Shown: positions 1 to 9,854, counted from the stretch's first letter. The stretch is DNA of 64,000 nt from Affinundibacterium fentianense (GCF_018139545.1 NZ_JAGSPJ010000006.1:248001-312000), one strand, 5' to 3'. Translations and numbers: made by a program. The notes: generated from the letters alone by a model not told the origin.

Positions 1-537
1 CTAATGGACAATCCTAAGCTACTGTTAGTGGCTATTTCTTGTTTAGGTCATTGGACGTTTGAGCAAATTGTAGAAACCTATACCTTAACCGAAGCTGAGT
101 GCATACTTTGTATGATTGAGCTTGATAAGCATGCCTTGATAGAACTAAAGCCGATGAATCGTTATCGTCTGCGTGTTTCACCTGCATTTCGTTGGCGAGC
201 GGATGGGCCAATTCAAGCTTTCTTTAAAGAATTTGTGGTCGCCGATTATTTTAATGGTCGATTTGATGGTGCTGGAGAAACACTCATGTGTGTACCAGCA
301 CGACTATCGAGAAACAGCGCGCAGGAAATTCAACAGAAAATCCAACACTTGGCCTCTGAGATCGCTCGGTTACAGCATGAGGATAGACGACTTCCCGCTG
401 AGGATCGAGACGGTTATACACTCATGCTAGGTTTCCGTTCTTGGGAATTTTCGGCGTTCACGGCGTTGCGTCGTCCTACCACGATGGCAAGTACGAAGAC
501 GCGGGTGGTTCACCAAATCGGCCCTAAGAATAAGTAA
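1..537 (+). CDS. Unrecognised regulator-like protein, probably truncated by the window edge
   Basis: The frame is open to the first base of the window, so the ATG at position 4 may be internal and the true start may lie upstream. At least 177 residues are visible. No domain is recognised with confidence. The first 75 or so residues are helical and look like a winged-helix segment (hydrophobic helices followed by an RLRVSPAFRW strand region), and residues 105-130 could form a short coiled coil. This would suit the C-terminal part of a DNA-binding regulator, but that is inference. The stop lies 28 bp inside the 3' end of the convergent patatin gene, so the two genes overlap tail to tail. Confidence 0.5.
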   Translation, partial: LMDNPKLLLVAISCLGHWTFEQIVETYTLTEAECILCMIELDKHALIELKPMNRYRLRVSPAFRWRADGPIQAFFKEFVVADYFNGRFDGAGETLMCVPARLSRNSAQEIQQKIQHLASEIARLQHEDRRLPAEDRDGYTLMLGFRSWEFSAFTALRRPTTMASTKTRVVHQIGPKNK

Positions 538-2807
538 AAGGTTGAGCCACTACCTTGCGTGGATCCTGCGCCAAAATAGAGAGGTCCAAAACGCGTATCG
601 AAGGCGACAAAACCGCTGCCACTTCGTTTGATTTTACTGAATTTGACAGCTTCGCCTTCACCGAATCCGCCGCCTAATTCTGCCGAAAATCCGAGCCTAA
701 CAGCCCCACCGAGTGCGGCTGGCATGCTGCCAATTCGATGCGCCATCACAATCCGACCCAGTGCGACAGTCTTATTTGATAAGGAATCGGCCGGCGTTCC
801 TGATAGACGTAAGAAACCTCCTAGAGATAGCGGCGCAAAGTCACCTTGGGAACGTGACCATTCTCCATAAATGTGGCCAGCCCATTCGCCACTCTTGAAA
901 GCGCTCATGCCAATAATGGAGGAGTTCAAGATGGCACGGTTTGATCCATCTTGTGCTAGTGCGCGTTCCCAATTTACCGTTAAGTATTTACCTCTCGTCG
1001 GGTAAGCAAGCGAATCTAGTGTATCGACTCTGAAACGTAAATATTCTGTCGATTGGAAGATCCGTGAATCTGGCCCGATTTCTTCTGGTAATAGTTTTTT
1101 TACCTCCGCGCGCTCGCGTCGGAAGCCCAATTGGATGTCGCCCCAATTGCCAATTTGGTGACCAACAGGCAAATCAATCATGCTGGATTTGTAGCCAATT
1201 CTAAATATTTTTCTACCGGCAGAAAATAGATCGGCAGAGGACGAGTTACTTTGAATAGATGGCGCAACAAACCATTCGCTGCCGGGTCCTAAGGGTTGAA
1301 AAAATTGACCTCCTAAAACTCTGTCTGAACCAATTTTTCCAGCTAACCGTATTTCACCCCCCCAATCATTTTGCGAGGCCGCGATATGCATGGCCCCTAG
1401 TGAGAAATTGTGAGTGTCCTTGAAGTCGCTAGACAGTTCGAGTCCTAGGCGTAGGCGATTCTTCCCCCAAACTGCCTCGTGGGTTTTAATTGTTACCTCT
1501 CGTTCGTCCAGTTTGTCGTCAATGTCGATTTCAACATGATCGATATCACCACGTCCATAAAGTTTCCCAGTGACTTGCCGTATTTTTTCTTCACTCGTCA
1601 CCTCTCCCACTTTCAAACCGGATTGTTTCAAGAGAATCTCGGGGTTGATGTTTTGTGTACCTTGAATATCGATAGAAGCAATTGGCAAGCTCACATCCGC
1701 CGTATTTCCTTCCGCTGTTCTCAACTGTTCATACCGCTGATATTCAGCCACGGAGGTGGTGAGACTTTGTAGGCGTTTTTCCATTTGGCGTGTGGCAATG
1801 TCGCCAGCTAACATGGCATTGTGGTGCTCGCTAAAATCTAGAAAATTGATACCATTGAGGTTCGGTGCGATCAATATGTCCCTCGGCCGCAGTTCTTTGA
1901 GCGACCTCTGCACATTTTGCTCGGTCAGAATTTGTATCATTTGCTGTGCGACGCTGATCGCGCTACCCAATTCTTTTTCCTCTGCTAATGGTGTACCGAC
2001 GTTCACGGCGATCACAATGTCAGCACCCATTTTTTTGGCCATGTCGATCGGTAAATTTCGTACAAGTCCACCATCAACAACTAGCCGTTTGTTGACATGA
2101 ACAGGTGCAAACATTCCGGGGACCGCGAGTGAGGCCCGCATGGTGATGAAGAGTGGTGTATCCGTGAGCTCAACCATTTCCCCTGTCACTAAGTCTGAAG
2201 CGACAGATCGAAATGGGATCGGCAAATGATTGACATGTTCACTTTTCATGCCTGCGGGGAGTAGGCGTGTCAATGCTTGTTCGAGCGAAGCGTTGCCGGC
2301 GGCGGAGGGGGGGAGTGCAATGCCAGAGCGTGTTACCGCAAACTCAATTCTTGAGGGTAAGACAACGTCTTCTTCACGGCGTCGGAAATCTAATGCATCA
2401 CGTGCGGGGCGATCTGCGAGAACATTCTCCCAGGATGTGGTGCGGACAATTTCCTCAATATCCTCGACAGATCTACCCGCAGCGTAGGCGCCTCCGACGA
2501 CAGCCCCCATACTGGTTCCTACGACGAAATCAATAGGGACGCGCATTTCTTTAAGAACGCGAAGGACCCCGATATGTGCAAAGCCTCTTGCACCACCTCC
2601 GGAAAGCACCAACGCGACTTTTGGACGTTCTTTTACAGCGGGAATTTCTTCTTCGAGTGGAGTTGGCTTCACCTGCGCATTCACCGCAAACGATAGTAAA
2701 AGATTGCACATGATCAAAATGATCAAACTCAAGTGCGACCTTATGCACGAAGCACGCTGAAACTGGGAGCTAAGGATATCAATTGAATTCGAAATGTGCT
2801 TGTACAT
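510..2807 (-). CDS. Patatin-like phospholipase with POTRA and beta-barrel (PlpD-type, type Vd secretion)
   Basis: A 765-residue outer-membrane protein. A hydrophobic signal segment lies at residues 26-45, ending in AVNAQ. The patatin domain covers about residues 63-260, with oxyanion loop GGGARG (70-75), nucleophile Ser99 in GTSMG and Asp245 in DGG, so the Ser-Asp dyad of patatin lipases is intact. A POTRA-like domain follows at about 375-450, then a beta-rich barrel to the end, closing on an aromatic residue (GPIW) as outer-membrane barrels do. Length and order match PlpD of Pseudomonas, in which the lipase is carried to the surface by its own barrel. The start is uncertain: no good ribosome-binding site precedes the first ATG, and Met33 would shorten the signal peptide. 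Confidence 0.88.
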   Translation of the reverse strand: MYKHISNSIDILSSQFQRASCIRSHLSLIILIMCNLLLSFAVNAQVKPTPLEEEIPAVKERPKVALVLSGGGARGFAHIGVLRVLKEMRVPIDFVVGTSMGAVVGGAYAAGRSVEDIEEIVRTTSWENVLADRPARDALDFRRREEDVVLPSRIEFAVTRSGIALPPSAAGNASLEQALTRLLPAGMKSEHVNHLPIPFRSVASDLVTGEMVELTDTPLFITMRASLAVPGMFAPVHVNKRLVVDGGLVRNLPIDMAKKMGADIVIAVNVGTPLAEEKELGSAISVAQQMIQILTEQNVQRSLKELRPRDILIAPNLNGINFLDFSEHHNAMLAGDIATRQMEKRLQSLTTSVAEYQRYEQLRTAEGNTADVSLPIASIDIQGTQNINPEILLKQSGLKVGEVTSEEKIRQVTGKLYGRGDIDHVEIDIDDKLDEREVTIKTHEAVWGKNRLRLGLELSSDFKDTHNFSLGAMHIAASQNDWGGEIRLAGKIGSDRVLGGQFFQPLGPGSEWFVAPSIQSNSSSADLFSAGRKIFRIGYKSSMIDLPVGHQIGNWGDIQLGFRRERAEVKKLLPEEIGPDSRIFQSTEYLRFRVDTLDSLAYPTRGKYLTVNWERALAQDGSNRAILNSSIIGMSAFKSGEWAGHIYGEWSRSQGDFAPLSLGGFLRLSGTPADSLSNKTVALGRIVMAHRIGSMPAALGGAVRLGFSAELGGGFGEGEAVKFSKIKRSGSGFVAFDTRFGPLYFGAGSTQGSGSTFYLFLGPIW

Positions 2808-2909
2808 AAATGTGACTCAATCCGTGTATGAACCAGTGTTTCAGGAGGAATTCAATATTGTTGATGATTTTATGCAACGAAGGGTAATGTCTTGGTGGCG
2901 GTGTATGGA

Positions 2910-3626
2910 TTAGAAACTTCCGGTGAATTGATAGCGAGATCCTGGATGCCACATTGTTACAATCGTTGCGATTTGATTCTTTGAACGAGTTTTTCTATGT
3001 AAAACCAAGCATGCCTCACGAGGAGAAATCTTCAGCATTTCTGCTATGTGCTTCGGTGGAATGACGGCCTCAATGCTGTAGTCAACACCTTCTAGCGGTG
3101 CGACAGCCACCAAGTATTCGTTTGGCGTGATGTGTGAAAAATCTTGATCTAAATAATCTTCAGCGAGCGCCGCATTGACCCATCGATCCTCAACTTGAAT
3201 GGCCTGATCATTTTCAAAGTGGACAATTAATGAATGAAACAGCGGAAAGCCGACTTTTGCTTGGAATTGTTGGGCTAATAACTCATTCGCCTCGACTGCT
3301 ATGAGTTCGTGCAATTCACTGCGATGTGCGTGACCGCGTGACCGTATTTCCTCGGCGATACTTTTGATTGCAACCAAGGTGGCTTGGTATTTTTGTTGAG
3401 CAACGTAAGTGCCGGAACCTTGGATACGGTTAAGGATTTGTTCGCTGGTGAGTTCTCGGACTGCGCGATTGACAGTCATGCGGGAAACCTGAAACTTGGA
3501 TGCCAACGCTGCCTCAGATGGAATGGCTTCACCTTCTTTCCAAGTGCCGTTTTGGATCTCCTTCAACAAGTAATTTTTAATACGTTGAAAAACGGGTATC
3601 AGTTCTGAATGAATTTCATTGCTCAT
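2910..3626 (-). CDS. hutC: Histidine utilisation repressor HutC (GntR/UTRA family)
   Basis: A 238-residue repressor of the hut genes. Residues 8-75 form the GntR winged helix (IPSEAALASKFQVSRMTVNRA is its recognition region) and residues 90-235 the UTRA effector domain, which in this family binds urocanate. Length is typical of HutC. It is transcribed divergently from hutU across a 650-bp spacer holding a palindromic operator of the HutC type at 4135-4156. No second operator was seen next to its own start, so autoregulation, if any, would act from the shared spacer at a distance. Confidence 0.93.
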   Translation of the reverse strand: MSNEIHSELIPVFQRIKNYLLKEIQNGTWKEGEAIPSEAALASKFQVSRMTVNRAVRELTSEQILNRIQGSGTYVAQQKYQATLVAIKSIAEEIRSRGHAHRSELHELIAVEANELLAQQFQAKVGFPLFHSLIVHFENDQAIQVEDRWVNAALAEDYLDQDFSHITPNEYLVAVAPLEGVDYSIEAVIPPKHIAEMLKISPREACLVLHRKTRSKNQIATIVTMWHPGSRYQFTGSF

Positions 3627-4130
3627 GAGCGATAGCTATTTGTTTGAATTCGAAACGTGTTGATTGTGCATGGTAACACGGGCGAGTACGCATCGCGAAT
3701 TGAATCATGGTGTCGGAGAAAAAATCATAGAGCTCAACTGTTATGACAACCTGGTTTCACTGCACCTTGAAATAGGGGCTAAATGAAAAAGGACATTCAG
3801 TGTAATGACTCATCGTTGAAACCCGAGATAACCAAGGATCCTTGCGAAATACTTTGAACGCATTTTTTTATGTTATCCATACGACCGAGACCATCGTTTA
3901 AGAAATTATTGAATCTTGACGCTCGATAGCGTGTTGATGCGTATCCGTTTCTCTGCACCCCTTTCGATTTGGGTGAGATTTTGGCACATCGCTCGATTAT
4001 GCAGTTTAGATTTTGCGATCAGTGGGGAAATGGCGGAACTGAGTTCAATTGTGTGCTGAAGATTGTCAATCTAATTACGCCAATAATTCTTTCTGAAACT
4101 TGAATTGCTGAAAATAGCCGAAAAAATGAC

Positions 4131-4159
4131 TTGATTAAGTTGTATATACAACTTAAACT
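4131..4159 (+). promoter_or_regulatory. Probable sigma-70 promoter of hutUHDI
   Basis: TTGATT at 4131-4136 and TAAACT at 4154-4159 are separated by 17 bp. Each hexamer is only a fair match to consensus, but the spacing is ideal and the HutC palindrome fills the spacer. The transcript would have a leader of about 115 nt before the hutU start. Confidence 0.5.
4135..4156. promoter_or_regulatory. HutC operator (22-bp perfect palindrome)
   Basis: The core AAGTTGTATATACAACTT (4137-4154) is perfectly symmetrical, and symmetry extends two bases further on each side. It contains GTATATAC, matching the GTnTAnAC core known for HutC-subfamily GntR operators, and closely resembles hut operators described in enteric bacteria and pseudomonads. 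It lies between the -35 and -10 of the hutU promoter, so a bound repressor would block polymerase. Confidence 0.88.
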
Positions 4160-4279
4160 CGTAACTTCATTCTTGCATGGATAAATGCGCTAGTCTTACG
4201 ACGAAGCGAAATGCAAGATAAATAAAACGACTGAGAAAAGGTCGAGTCCAAGTTGAGTTTCAATTTCAAGGAGAATTTT

Positions 4280-5971
4280 ATGAATACCGATCCACGTTGG
4301 GATGCTAGTCGTGAAATCCGAGCACCACGCGGCGCTGAAAAAGTCTGTAAGACGTGGGTAGCCGAAGCGGCTTACCGCATGATTCAAAATAATCTAGACA
4401 AAGAAGTCGCAGAAAATCCTAAGCACTTAGTCGTGTACGGTGGCATTGGTCGTGCAGCCCGTAATTGGGAATGCTATGACCAAATTTTGGCGAGCTTGAA
4501 AGACTTGGGCGAAGACGAAACCTTATTGATTCAATCGGGTAAGCCGGTCGGTATTTTCAAAACCACGGAAGATTCACCGCGCGTCTTGATTGCCAATTCC
4601 AATTTGGTACCAAAATGGGCCAATTGGGAACACTTCAATGAACTCGACCGTAAAGGCTTGTTCATGTATGGTCAGATGACAGCGGGTAGCTGGATTTATA
4701 TTGGCACCCAAGGCATTGTGCAAGGTACTTATGAGACTTTCGCTGAAGCAGGTCGTCAGCATTTTGGTGGCGAATGGGGCGGTCGTTGGATTTTGACTGC
4801 AGGCTTGGGCGGCATGGGTGGCGCGCAACCTTTGGCAGCGACATTTGCTGGCGCCGTTTCTTTAAATATTGAATGCCAGCAATCGAGTATCGATTTCCGT
4901 TTGCGCACACGCTATGTCGATAAACAAGCAAAAGACATCGACGATGCCATCGAATTAATTAAATATCACACCGCACGTAAAGATGCGATTTCGATTGCTT
5001 TGTTAGGTAACGCTGCGGAAATTTTGCCAGAATTGGTGAAGCGCGCGAAAGCGGGAGGAATCAAGCCAGACTTAGTGACAGATCAAACCTCTGCCCATGA
5101 TTTGATCAATGGTTATTTGCCGATTGGTTGGACTGTGGAACAATGGAAGGCTGCACAACAAGATGCCAGCCAACACGCGAAATTGACAGCGGATGCGGCG
5201 CAAGCCTGCGCGGTACACGTGCAAGCCATGTTGGATTTTCATGCGATGGGAATTCCAACGGTGGATTACGGCAATAATATTCGTCAGGTTGCCTTTGATA
5301 CGGGCGTCAAAAACGCTTTCGACTTCCCAGGTTTTGTGCCTGCGTATATTCGTCCTTTATTCTGTGATGGAAAAGGGCCATTCCGTTGGGTGGCGTTGTC
5401 GGGCGATCCTGAAGATATTCGTAAAACCGATGCCAAAATTAAAGAATTATTCCCAGAAAATAAAGGCGTACATAAATGGTTGGATATGGCGGGTGAGCGT
5501 ATCGCCTTTCAAGGTTTGCCTGCGCGTATTTGCTGGTTAGGTTTGGGTGAGCGTCACATCGCTGGTTTAGCATTTAATGAGATGGTGAAAAACGGTGAAC
5601 TGAAAGCACCAATTGTGATTGGTCGTGATCATCTCGATACAGGTTCTGTATCCAGTCCGAATCGTGAAACCGAAAGCATGAAAGATGGTACCGACGCAGT
5701 GTCGGATTGGCCTTTGCTGAATGCATTGTTGAACACCGCAGGTGGCGCAAGCTGGGTTTCTTTGCATCATGGTGGTGGTGTCGGTATGGGCTACTCACAG
5801 CATTCCGGTATGGTGATTGTGGCGGACGGTACAGACGCAGCTGCGAAACGTTTAGCACGCGTCTTGGTCAATGATTGTGGCTCCGGCGTGATGCGCCATG
5901 CCGATGCAGGATATGAACAAGCCGTGGCATGTGCTAAGCGTAATGGCTTGCAATTGCCCATGATTAAATAA
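4280..5971 (+). CDS. hutU: Urocanate hydratase
   Basis: A 563-residue cytoplasmic enzyme for the second step of histidine breakdown: urocanate plus water gives imidazolone propionate, with tightly bound NAD+ as electrophile. The protein begins [18 protein letters not shown]. The ATG at 4280 is chosen because AAGGAG (4268-4273) precedes it by 6 bp; an in-frame start at 4253 has no such site. The [16 protein letters not shown] region and the active-site cysteine segment [11 protein letters not shown] are present, and length is normal for the family. First gene of the hutUHDI operon, directly behind the HutC-controlled promoter. Confidence 0.96.
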   Translation: MNTDPRWDASREIRAPRGAEKVCKTWVAEAAYRMIQNNLDKEVAENPKHLVVYGGIGRAARNWECYDQILASLKDLGEDETLLIQSGKPVGIFKTTEDSPRVLIANSNLVPKWANWEHFNELDRKGLFMYGQMTAGSWIYIGTQGIVQGTYETFAEAGRQHFGGEWGGRWILTAGLGGMGGAQPLAATFAGAVSLNIECQQSSIDFRLRTRYVDKQAKDIDDAIELIKYHTARKDAISIALLGNAAEILPELVKRAKAGGIKPDLVTDQTSAHDLINGYLPIGWTVEQWKAAQQDASQHAKLTADAAQACAVHVQAMLDFHAMGIPTVDYGNNIRQVAFDTGVKNAFDFPGFVPAYIRPLFCDGKGPFRWVALSGDPEDIRKTDAKIKELFPENKGVHKWLDMAGERIAFQGLPARICWLGLGERHIAGLAFNEMVKNGELKAPIVIGRDHLDTGSVSSPNRETESMKDGTDAVSDWPLLNALLNTAGGASWVSLHHGGGVGMGYSQHSGMVIVADGTDAAAKRLARVLVNDCGSGVMRHADAGYEQAVACAKRNGLQLPMIK

Positions 5972-6034
5972 ATTTCGAATATTTTTTGCTGCAGAGGCAC
6001 AGAGTACGCAGAGAAAAGCGGTTAGCTTATGAAT

Positions 6035-6061
6035 GTCATTCCCGCGAAGGCGGGAATCCAG
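6035..6061 (+). repeat. REP-like palindromic unit, copy 1
   Basis: A 27-bp unit whose core ATTCCCGC-GAAG-GCGGGAAT forms a perfect 8-bp stem with a 4-base loop. Widespread intergenic palindromes of this kind occur in many proteobacteria. It is inverted relative to the second copy 26 bp downstream, as in paired BIME-like arrangements. Confidence 0.8.
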
Positions 6062-6087
6062 CGACTTCGGTGGTGTAATTGAAGACA

Positions 6088-6114
6088 CTGGACTCCTGCC
6101 TACGCAGGAGTGAC
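6088..6114 (-). repeat. REP-like palindromic unit, copy 2 (inverted)
   Basis: On the minus strand this unit matches copy 1 at 22 of 27 positions. Its core ACTCCTGC-GTAG-GCAGGAGT again forms a perfect 8-bp stem. Both stem differences from copy 1 (T-A to C-G and C-G to T-A) are compensated, which argues that the hairpin rather than the primary sequence is what is maintained. Confidence 0.8.
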
Positions 6115-6181
6115 AAACAAAAAAACACCGCGTACTCAGCGCCTCTGTGGCGAAAAGAATGACAAAATAAAGGACAAGAAT

Positions 6182-7723
6182 ATGAGCACAACATTTACGA
6201 TACAACCGGGTCAATTCAAACTCGCGGACTTGCGCGCGATCTGGCAAAAGCCTTTTAAGTTAGCCTTAGCAGAGTCTGCTTATGCGGCTATCCATGAATC
6301 TTCTGCGACCATCGAACGTATCGTCGCTAAAGGTGATGCGGCTTATGGTATCAATACCGGTTTTGGTAAATTGGCGAAAACCCGCATTCCAGATGAAGAT
6401 TTGGAATTGCTGCAAAAGAATTTGATCTTGTCGCACTCAGTTGGTTCTGGTGAATTGATTGCTGATGAAGTGGTGCGTTTGATTATTGCAATGAAGATTG
6501 CGAGTCTGGCGCGTGGCTTTTCAGGTATTCGTGCCTCTGTGATTGACACCATGATTGCTGCTTACAATGCAGGCATCATGCCTGCGATCCCAGTCAAAGG
6601 TTCAGTCGGCGCATCGGGCGATTTAGCACCTTTGTCGCACATGACTTTAGCGATCATGGGCGAAGGACAAGTACGCGTTGACGGCAAGATGGTTGATGCC
6701 AAAGAGGCCTTAGCGAAAGCTGGCATTACACCAGTGGTCTTGGCGGCGAAAGAAGGTTTGGCGCTGATCAATGGTACGCAAGTGTCGACGGCTTTGGCAT
6801 TGAATGGCTTATTCCTCGCTGAGCGTTTATTAGAGGCGGCAACGATTACCGGTGCTTTGTCTGTCGATGCGGCGAAAGGCAGCGATGCGCCATTTGATCC
6901 ACGTATTCATGCTGTGCGTGGTCAGCCTGGTCAAATCGCGACTGCAAATATTTATCGTACTTTATTGAATGGTAGTGAAATTCGTCAATCCCATCTGGTG
7001 AACGATGAACGCGTGCAAGATCCTTACTGCTTGCGTTGTCAGCCACAAGTCATGGGCGCCTGCTTAGACATCATCAATAATGCTGCACGTACTTTGCTGA
7101 CGGAAGCGAATGCGGTAACCGATAATCCATTAGTGTTTGTGGATACCAATGAGGTAATTTCTGGCGGTAATTTCCATGCCGAGCCAGTCGCTTTTGCTGC
7201 CGATACTCTAGCCTTGGCGATTGCAGAAATCGGTTCGATTTCTGAACGTCGTATTGCTTTATTGATCGACGCATCGATCTCTGGCTTGCCACCATTCTTG
7301 GTACCATCGTCAGGTTTGAATTCTGGCTTTATGATCGCCCACGTGACAGCTGCCGCATTGGCATCGGAAAATAAATCGCATGCGCATCCAGCTAGTGTCG
7401 ATACCATTCCAACCTCAGCGAATCAAGAAGATCACGTCAGTATGGCAACGTATGCAGGTCGTCGCTTGCATGAGATGGCACATAACACCGCAACGATAGT
7501 CGGCATTGAGTTGTTGGCCGCGGCGCAGGGTGTGGATTTTCATCAGCCATTAAAAACCTCAGATACGCTGTCGGTGGTGCATCAATTATTGCGTTCTAAA
7601 GTAGGGTTCTACGATAAAGATCGTTTCTTTGCTCCTGATATTGAGGCTGCTAAAAATCTAGTAATTGAAGGTGCTTTAAGTCAGCAATGCGCGGATTTAT
7701 ATTCGCATTTATATTTGGCATAA
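6182..7723 (+). CDS. hutH: Histidine ammonia-lyase
   Basis: A 513-residue cytoplasmic enzyme that removes ammonia from L-histidine to give urocanate, the first step of the pathway and the source of the HutC inducer. The MIO cofactor forms from Ala144-Ser145-Gly146, visible in [11 protein letters not shown]. The start at 6182 ([10 protein letters not shown]) is chosen because it gives the usual family length; in-frame upstream starts read through the repeat-filled spacer. AAAGGAC lies about 8 bp before it. It is separated from hutU by the 210-bp repeat composite, unusual inside an operon. Confidence 0.96.
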   Translation: MSTTFTIQPGQFKLADLRAIWQKPFKLALAESAYAAIHESSATIERIVAKGDAAYGINTGFGKLAKTRIPDEDLELLQKNLILSHSVGSGELIADEVVRLIIAMKIASLARGFSGIRASVIDTMIAAYNAGIMPAIPVKGSVGASGDLAPLSHMTLAIMGEGQVRVDGKMVDAKEALAKAGITPVVLAAKEGLALINGTQVSTALALNGLFLAERLLEAATITGALSVDAAKGSDAPFDPRIHAVRGQPGQIATANIYRTLLNGSEIRQSHLVNDERVQDPYCLRCQPQVMGACLDIINNAARTLLTEANAVTDNPLVFVDTNEVISGGNFHAEPVAFAADTLALAIAEIGSISERRIALLIDASISGLPPFLVPSSGLNSGFMIAHVTAAALASENKSHAHPASVDTIPTSANQEDHVSMATYAGRRLHEMAHNTATIVGIELLAAAQGVDFHQPLKTSDTLSVVHQLLRSKVGFYDKDRFFAPDIEAAKNLVIEGALSQQCADLYSHLYLA

Positions 7724-7734
7724 GTTGTCGTCTT

Positions 7735-7803
7735 TTTGCCGCAGAGGCGCAGTGTACCCAGAGTTTTCTTAAAATTCTTGGCGTGCTCTGCGCCTTTCCA
7801 GTT
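7735..7803. repeat. Dispersed GCAGAGGCGCAG-type palindromic repeat, hutH-hutD spacer
   Basis: GCCGCAGAGGCGCAGTGTAC begins near 7738 and is followed by the inverse motif TGGCGTGCTCTGCGCC (about 7780-7797), so the unit can fold on itself (GGCGCAG with CTGCGCC). It belongs to the same family as the outer arms in the hutU-hutH spacer and a copy at 16868-16950. Confidence 0.65.
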
Positions 7804-7848
7804 TACAGTTTACGTTGAATCATTAAGTACATTATTTAGAGAGTTGAC

Positions 7849-8493
7849 ATGCGCAAATGGACCGCAAAAGATTACCGCACCATGCCGTGGAAAAATGGCG
7901 GCGGAAGTACCACCGAATTAGCTATTTTCCCGGAAACTGCGAGTATCGATAATTTTGTTTGGCGTTTAAGTACCGCGACCGTTTCGCAGGCTGGACCATT
8001 TTCTCATTTTGCACAGATTGACAGAAGCTTGGCGATTTTGAACGGTGCTGGTTTAGTGTTGAAGACTGATTCAGGGAGTTCGCACGAACAATCTGTGACA
8101 TTGACGCGAGAAAGCCTGCCGCACCGCTTTGCAGGCGAAGACAATATTTTTGCAGAGCTAGTGAATGCGACCGTCGTAGATTTAAATCTCATGACACGAC
8201 GCGATGCGTGTCAACACTTTATGCAAAGATTGCGTGCTGGTGAACATGTGATCAATGCCGAAGACGCGCAACAAATTTTAGTATTTTGTGAAAAGGGACG
8301 CGCGCAAATCATGAAGCAGACGCAGCTCGAGGCGGGTGATTTGGTATTGCTGGATGAAGAGCATGAAGCCAGTGGTATTCGTATTCATTTAACGGCAGAA
8401 GAGGGAAGTCTTTTGTATGTGATGCGCATCAGTTTTTTGAGTCATCACGAGCAAGGTCGCGCGATCTTTGGAGGTCAGCATGGACTCGGTTAA
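7849..8493 (+). CDS. hutD: HutD family protein
   Basis: A 214-residue cupin-like protein of the HutD/Ves family. The N-terminal [28 protein letters not shown] carries the hallmark PWKNGGG(S/T)T(T)E motif. HutD proteins occur in hut operons of proteobacteria and have been proposed to limit pathway flux, possibly by binding a pathway intermediate; the biochemical role is not settled. The position between hutH and hutI, overlapping hutI by 14 bp, fits that family. No strong Shine-Dalgarno is seen before the ATG. Confidence 0.9.
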   Translation: MRKWTAKDYRTMPWKNGGGSTTELAIFPETASIDNFVWRLSTATVSQAGPFSHFAQIDRSLAILNGAGLVLKTDSGSSHEQSVTLTRESLPHRFAGEDNIFAELVNATVVDLNLMTRRDACQHFMQRLRAGEHVINAEDAQQILVFCEKGRAQIMKQTQLEAGDLVLLDEEHEASGIRIHLTAEEGSLLYVMRISFLSHHEQGRAIFGGQHGLG

Positions 8494-9709
8494 TTGGGAT
8501 AGTCTTTGGTATAACGTCCATCTTGCTACGATGGGGGAAGCGAATGATTATGGAATCGTGCGGGACGCAGCGATTGCCGTCAAAGATGGCAAGATTGCTT
8601 GGTTAGGTCGCGCTCAAGATTTGCCGTCTGGCTACACCGTACAAGTAAGTTTTGATGGCGAAGGATGTTGGTTAACTCCTGGCTTGATCGATTGCCACAC
8701 ACATATGATTTACGCGGGCAATCGTAGCAATGAGTTTGAGGCGCGTTTAAATGGCGTTTCGTACGAAGAAATTGCGCGGCAAGGCGGTGGCATCGTGTCG
8801 ACTGTTAAGGCGACGCGTGCTGCGACTGAGCAAGAATTGATGCAAGCCAGTTTGCCACGTGTGCTGAGTAGTTTGCGCGAAGGTGTGACGACTCTTGAAA
8901 TGAAATCAGGATATGGACTTGATACGCCGACTGAAGTGAAAATTTTGCGCGTGGCGCGTCAGATTCAACATGATTTACCCGTGCGAGTGACGACGACCTT
9001 TTTGGGGGCGCATGCCTTACCACCTGAATTTGCAGGGCGCGCTGACGACTATATTGAAGAAGTGTGTGAACGCATGCTGCCGAATATCATGGCACAAGGT
9101 TTGGCGGATGCAGTAGACGTGTTTTGCGAAAAAATCGGTTTTACACCAGCGCAGACGGAACGTGTTTTTCAGGCAGCGCGCAAGCATGGCTTGCCAGTGA
9201 AACTCCATGCCGAGCAGTTGTCTGATCAAGGCGGTGCCGCTTTAACCGCGCGTTATCAAGGGTTATCTGCGGATCATCTGGAATATTTGAGTGATTCTGG
9301 AATTGCAGCGATGAAGGAACATGGTACCGTGGCGGTATTGTTGCCCGGTGCATTTTACTATTTGCGCGAGACCAAATATCCACCGCTTGCCGAGCTACGT
9401 GCAGCGGGTGTTCCAATTGCGCTCGCCACGGATTGCAATCCTGGTACCTCGCCAATGACTTCGCCGCTTTTAACGATGAATATGGCTTGTACTTTGTTTC
9501 GCATGACGCCACTGGAAGCACTGCAGGGAATGACAATACATGCGTCAAAAGCCTTAGGTTTGCAGGGAAAAATTGGCAGTTTACAGCTGGGTAAATGTGC
9601 TGACTTTACACTTTGGAGGATCGAGCGACCAGCAGATTTGGCCTATATGATTGGTGTTAATCCATGTGTTGGCAGCGTGTTTTCTGGAAATTTGCGCTCG
9701 CTCCTTTGA
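8480..9709 (+). CDS. hutI: Imidazolonepropionase
   Basis: A 409-residue amidohydrolase that opens the imidazolone ring to N-formimino-L-glutamate, the third pathway step. Metal ligands are visible as His73 and His75 in [10 protein letters not shown], with further conserved segments [12 protein letters not shown] and [10 protein letters not shown]. The ATG at 8480 is chosen because a perfect GGAGGT (8470-8475) precedes it; an in-frame TTG at 8468 would include that site. It overlaps hutD by 14 bp, implying translational coupling. No hutF or hutG follows, so formiminoglutamate processing must be encoded elsewhere. Confidence 0.96.
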   Translation: MDSVNWDSLWYNVHLATMGEANDYGIVRDAAIAVKDGKIAWLGRAQDLPSGYTVQVSFDGEGCWLTPGLIDCHTHMIYAGNRSNEFEARLNGVSYEEIARQGGGIVSTVKATRAATEQELMQASLPRVLSSLREGVTTLEMKSGYGLDTPTEVKILRVARQIQHDLPVRVTTTFLGAHALPPEFAGRADDYIEEVCERMLPNIMAQGLADAVDVFCEKIGFTPAQTERVFQAARKHGLPVKLHAEQLSDQGGAALTARYQGLSADHLEYLSDSGIAAMKEHGTVAVLLPGAFYYLRETKYPPLAELRAAGVPIALATDCNPGTSPMTSPLLTMNMACTLFRMTPLEALQGMTIHASKALGLQGKIGSLQLGKCADFTLWRIERPADLAYMIGVNPCVGSVFSGNLRSLL

Positions 9710-9826
9710 CAGGAGTCTTGACATAATGCAGAAAGGAAAACAATTTCTATTTTTGCAATAATAAACATTCATCTTCAGTAAATGATGTTTCTTGTTGGAA
9801 AAAATTCACGAGCTGGTGAAATAGCT

Positions 9827-9854
9827 TTGACAACACATTTGAGACAGCTATGAT
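9827..9854 (+). promoter_or_regulatory. Sigma-70 promoter for the receiver/diguanylate cyclase pair
   Basis: TTGACA (9827-9832, exact consensus) and TATGAT (9849-9854, 5 of 6) are separated by 16 bp and point toward the receiver gene, giving a leader of about 70 nt. It is one of the best promoter matches by eye in the window. Confidence 0.7.

Larger units (their letters stand above)
3627..4279. other. hutC-hutU divergent spacer
   Basis: A 653-bp region between the divergent hutC and hutU starts. No ORF in it is convincing. The hutU promoter and HutC operator occupy 4131-4159; the rest is AT-rich and I see no RNA gene or repeat. The length is generous for a simple divergent promoter, so extra activator sites (for example for nitrogen or carbon control) are possible but not identifiable by eye. 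Confidence 0.6.
5985..6158. repeat. Nested inverted composite of two repeat types in the hutU-hutH spacer
   Basis: An outer repeat pair (about 5988-6018, GCAGAGGCACAGAGTACGCA, and its inverse at 6120-6158, read on the minus strand as CACAGAGGCGCTGAGTACGC) encloses an inner inverted pair of 27-bp REP-like units (6035-6061 and 6088-6114). The whole spacer is therefore roughly symmetrical and could fold into a large structure in the hut mRNA between two co-transcribed genes. Confidence 0.75.

Noticed and set aside
3982-4005. TGGCAC in the hutC-hutU spacer as a possible sigma-54 promoter.
   Set aside because: No GC doublet lies at the required distance downstream of the GG, so the -12 element is missing.
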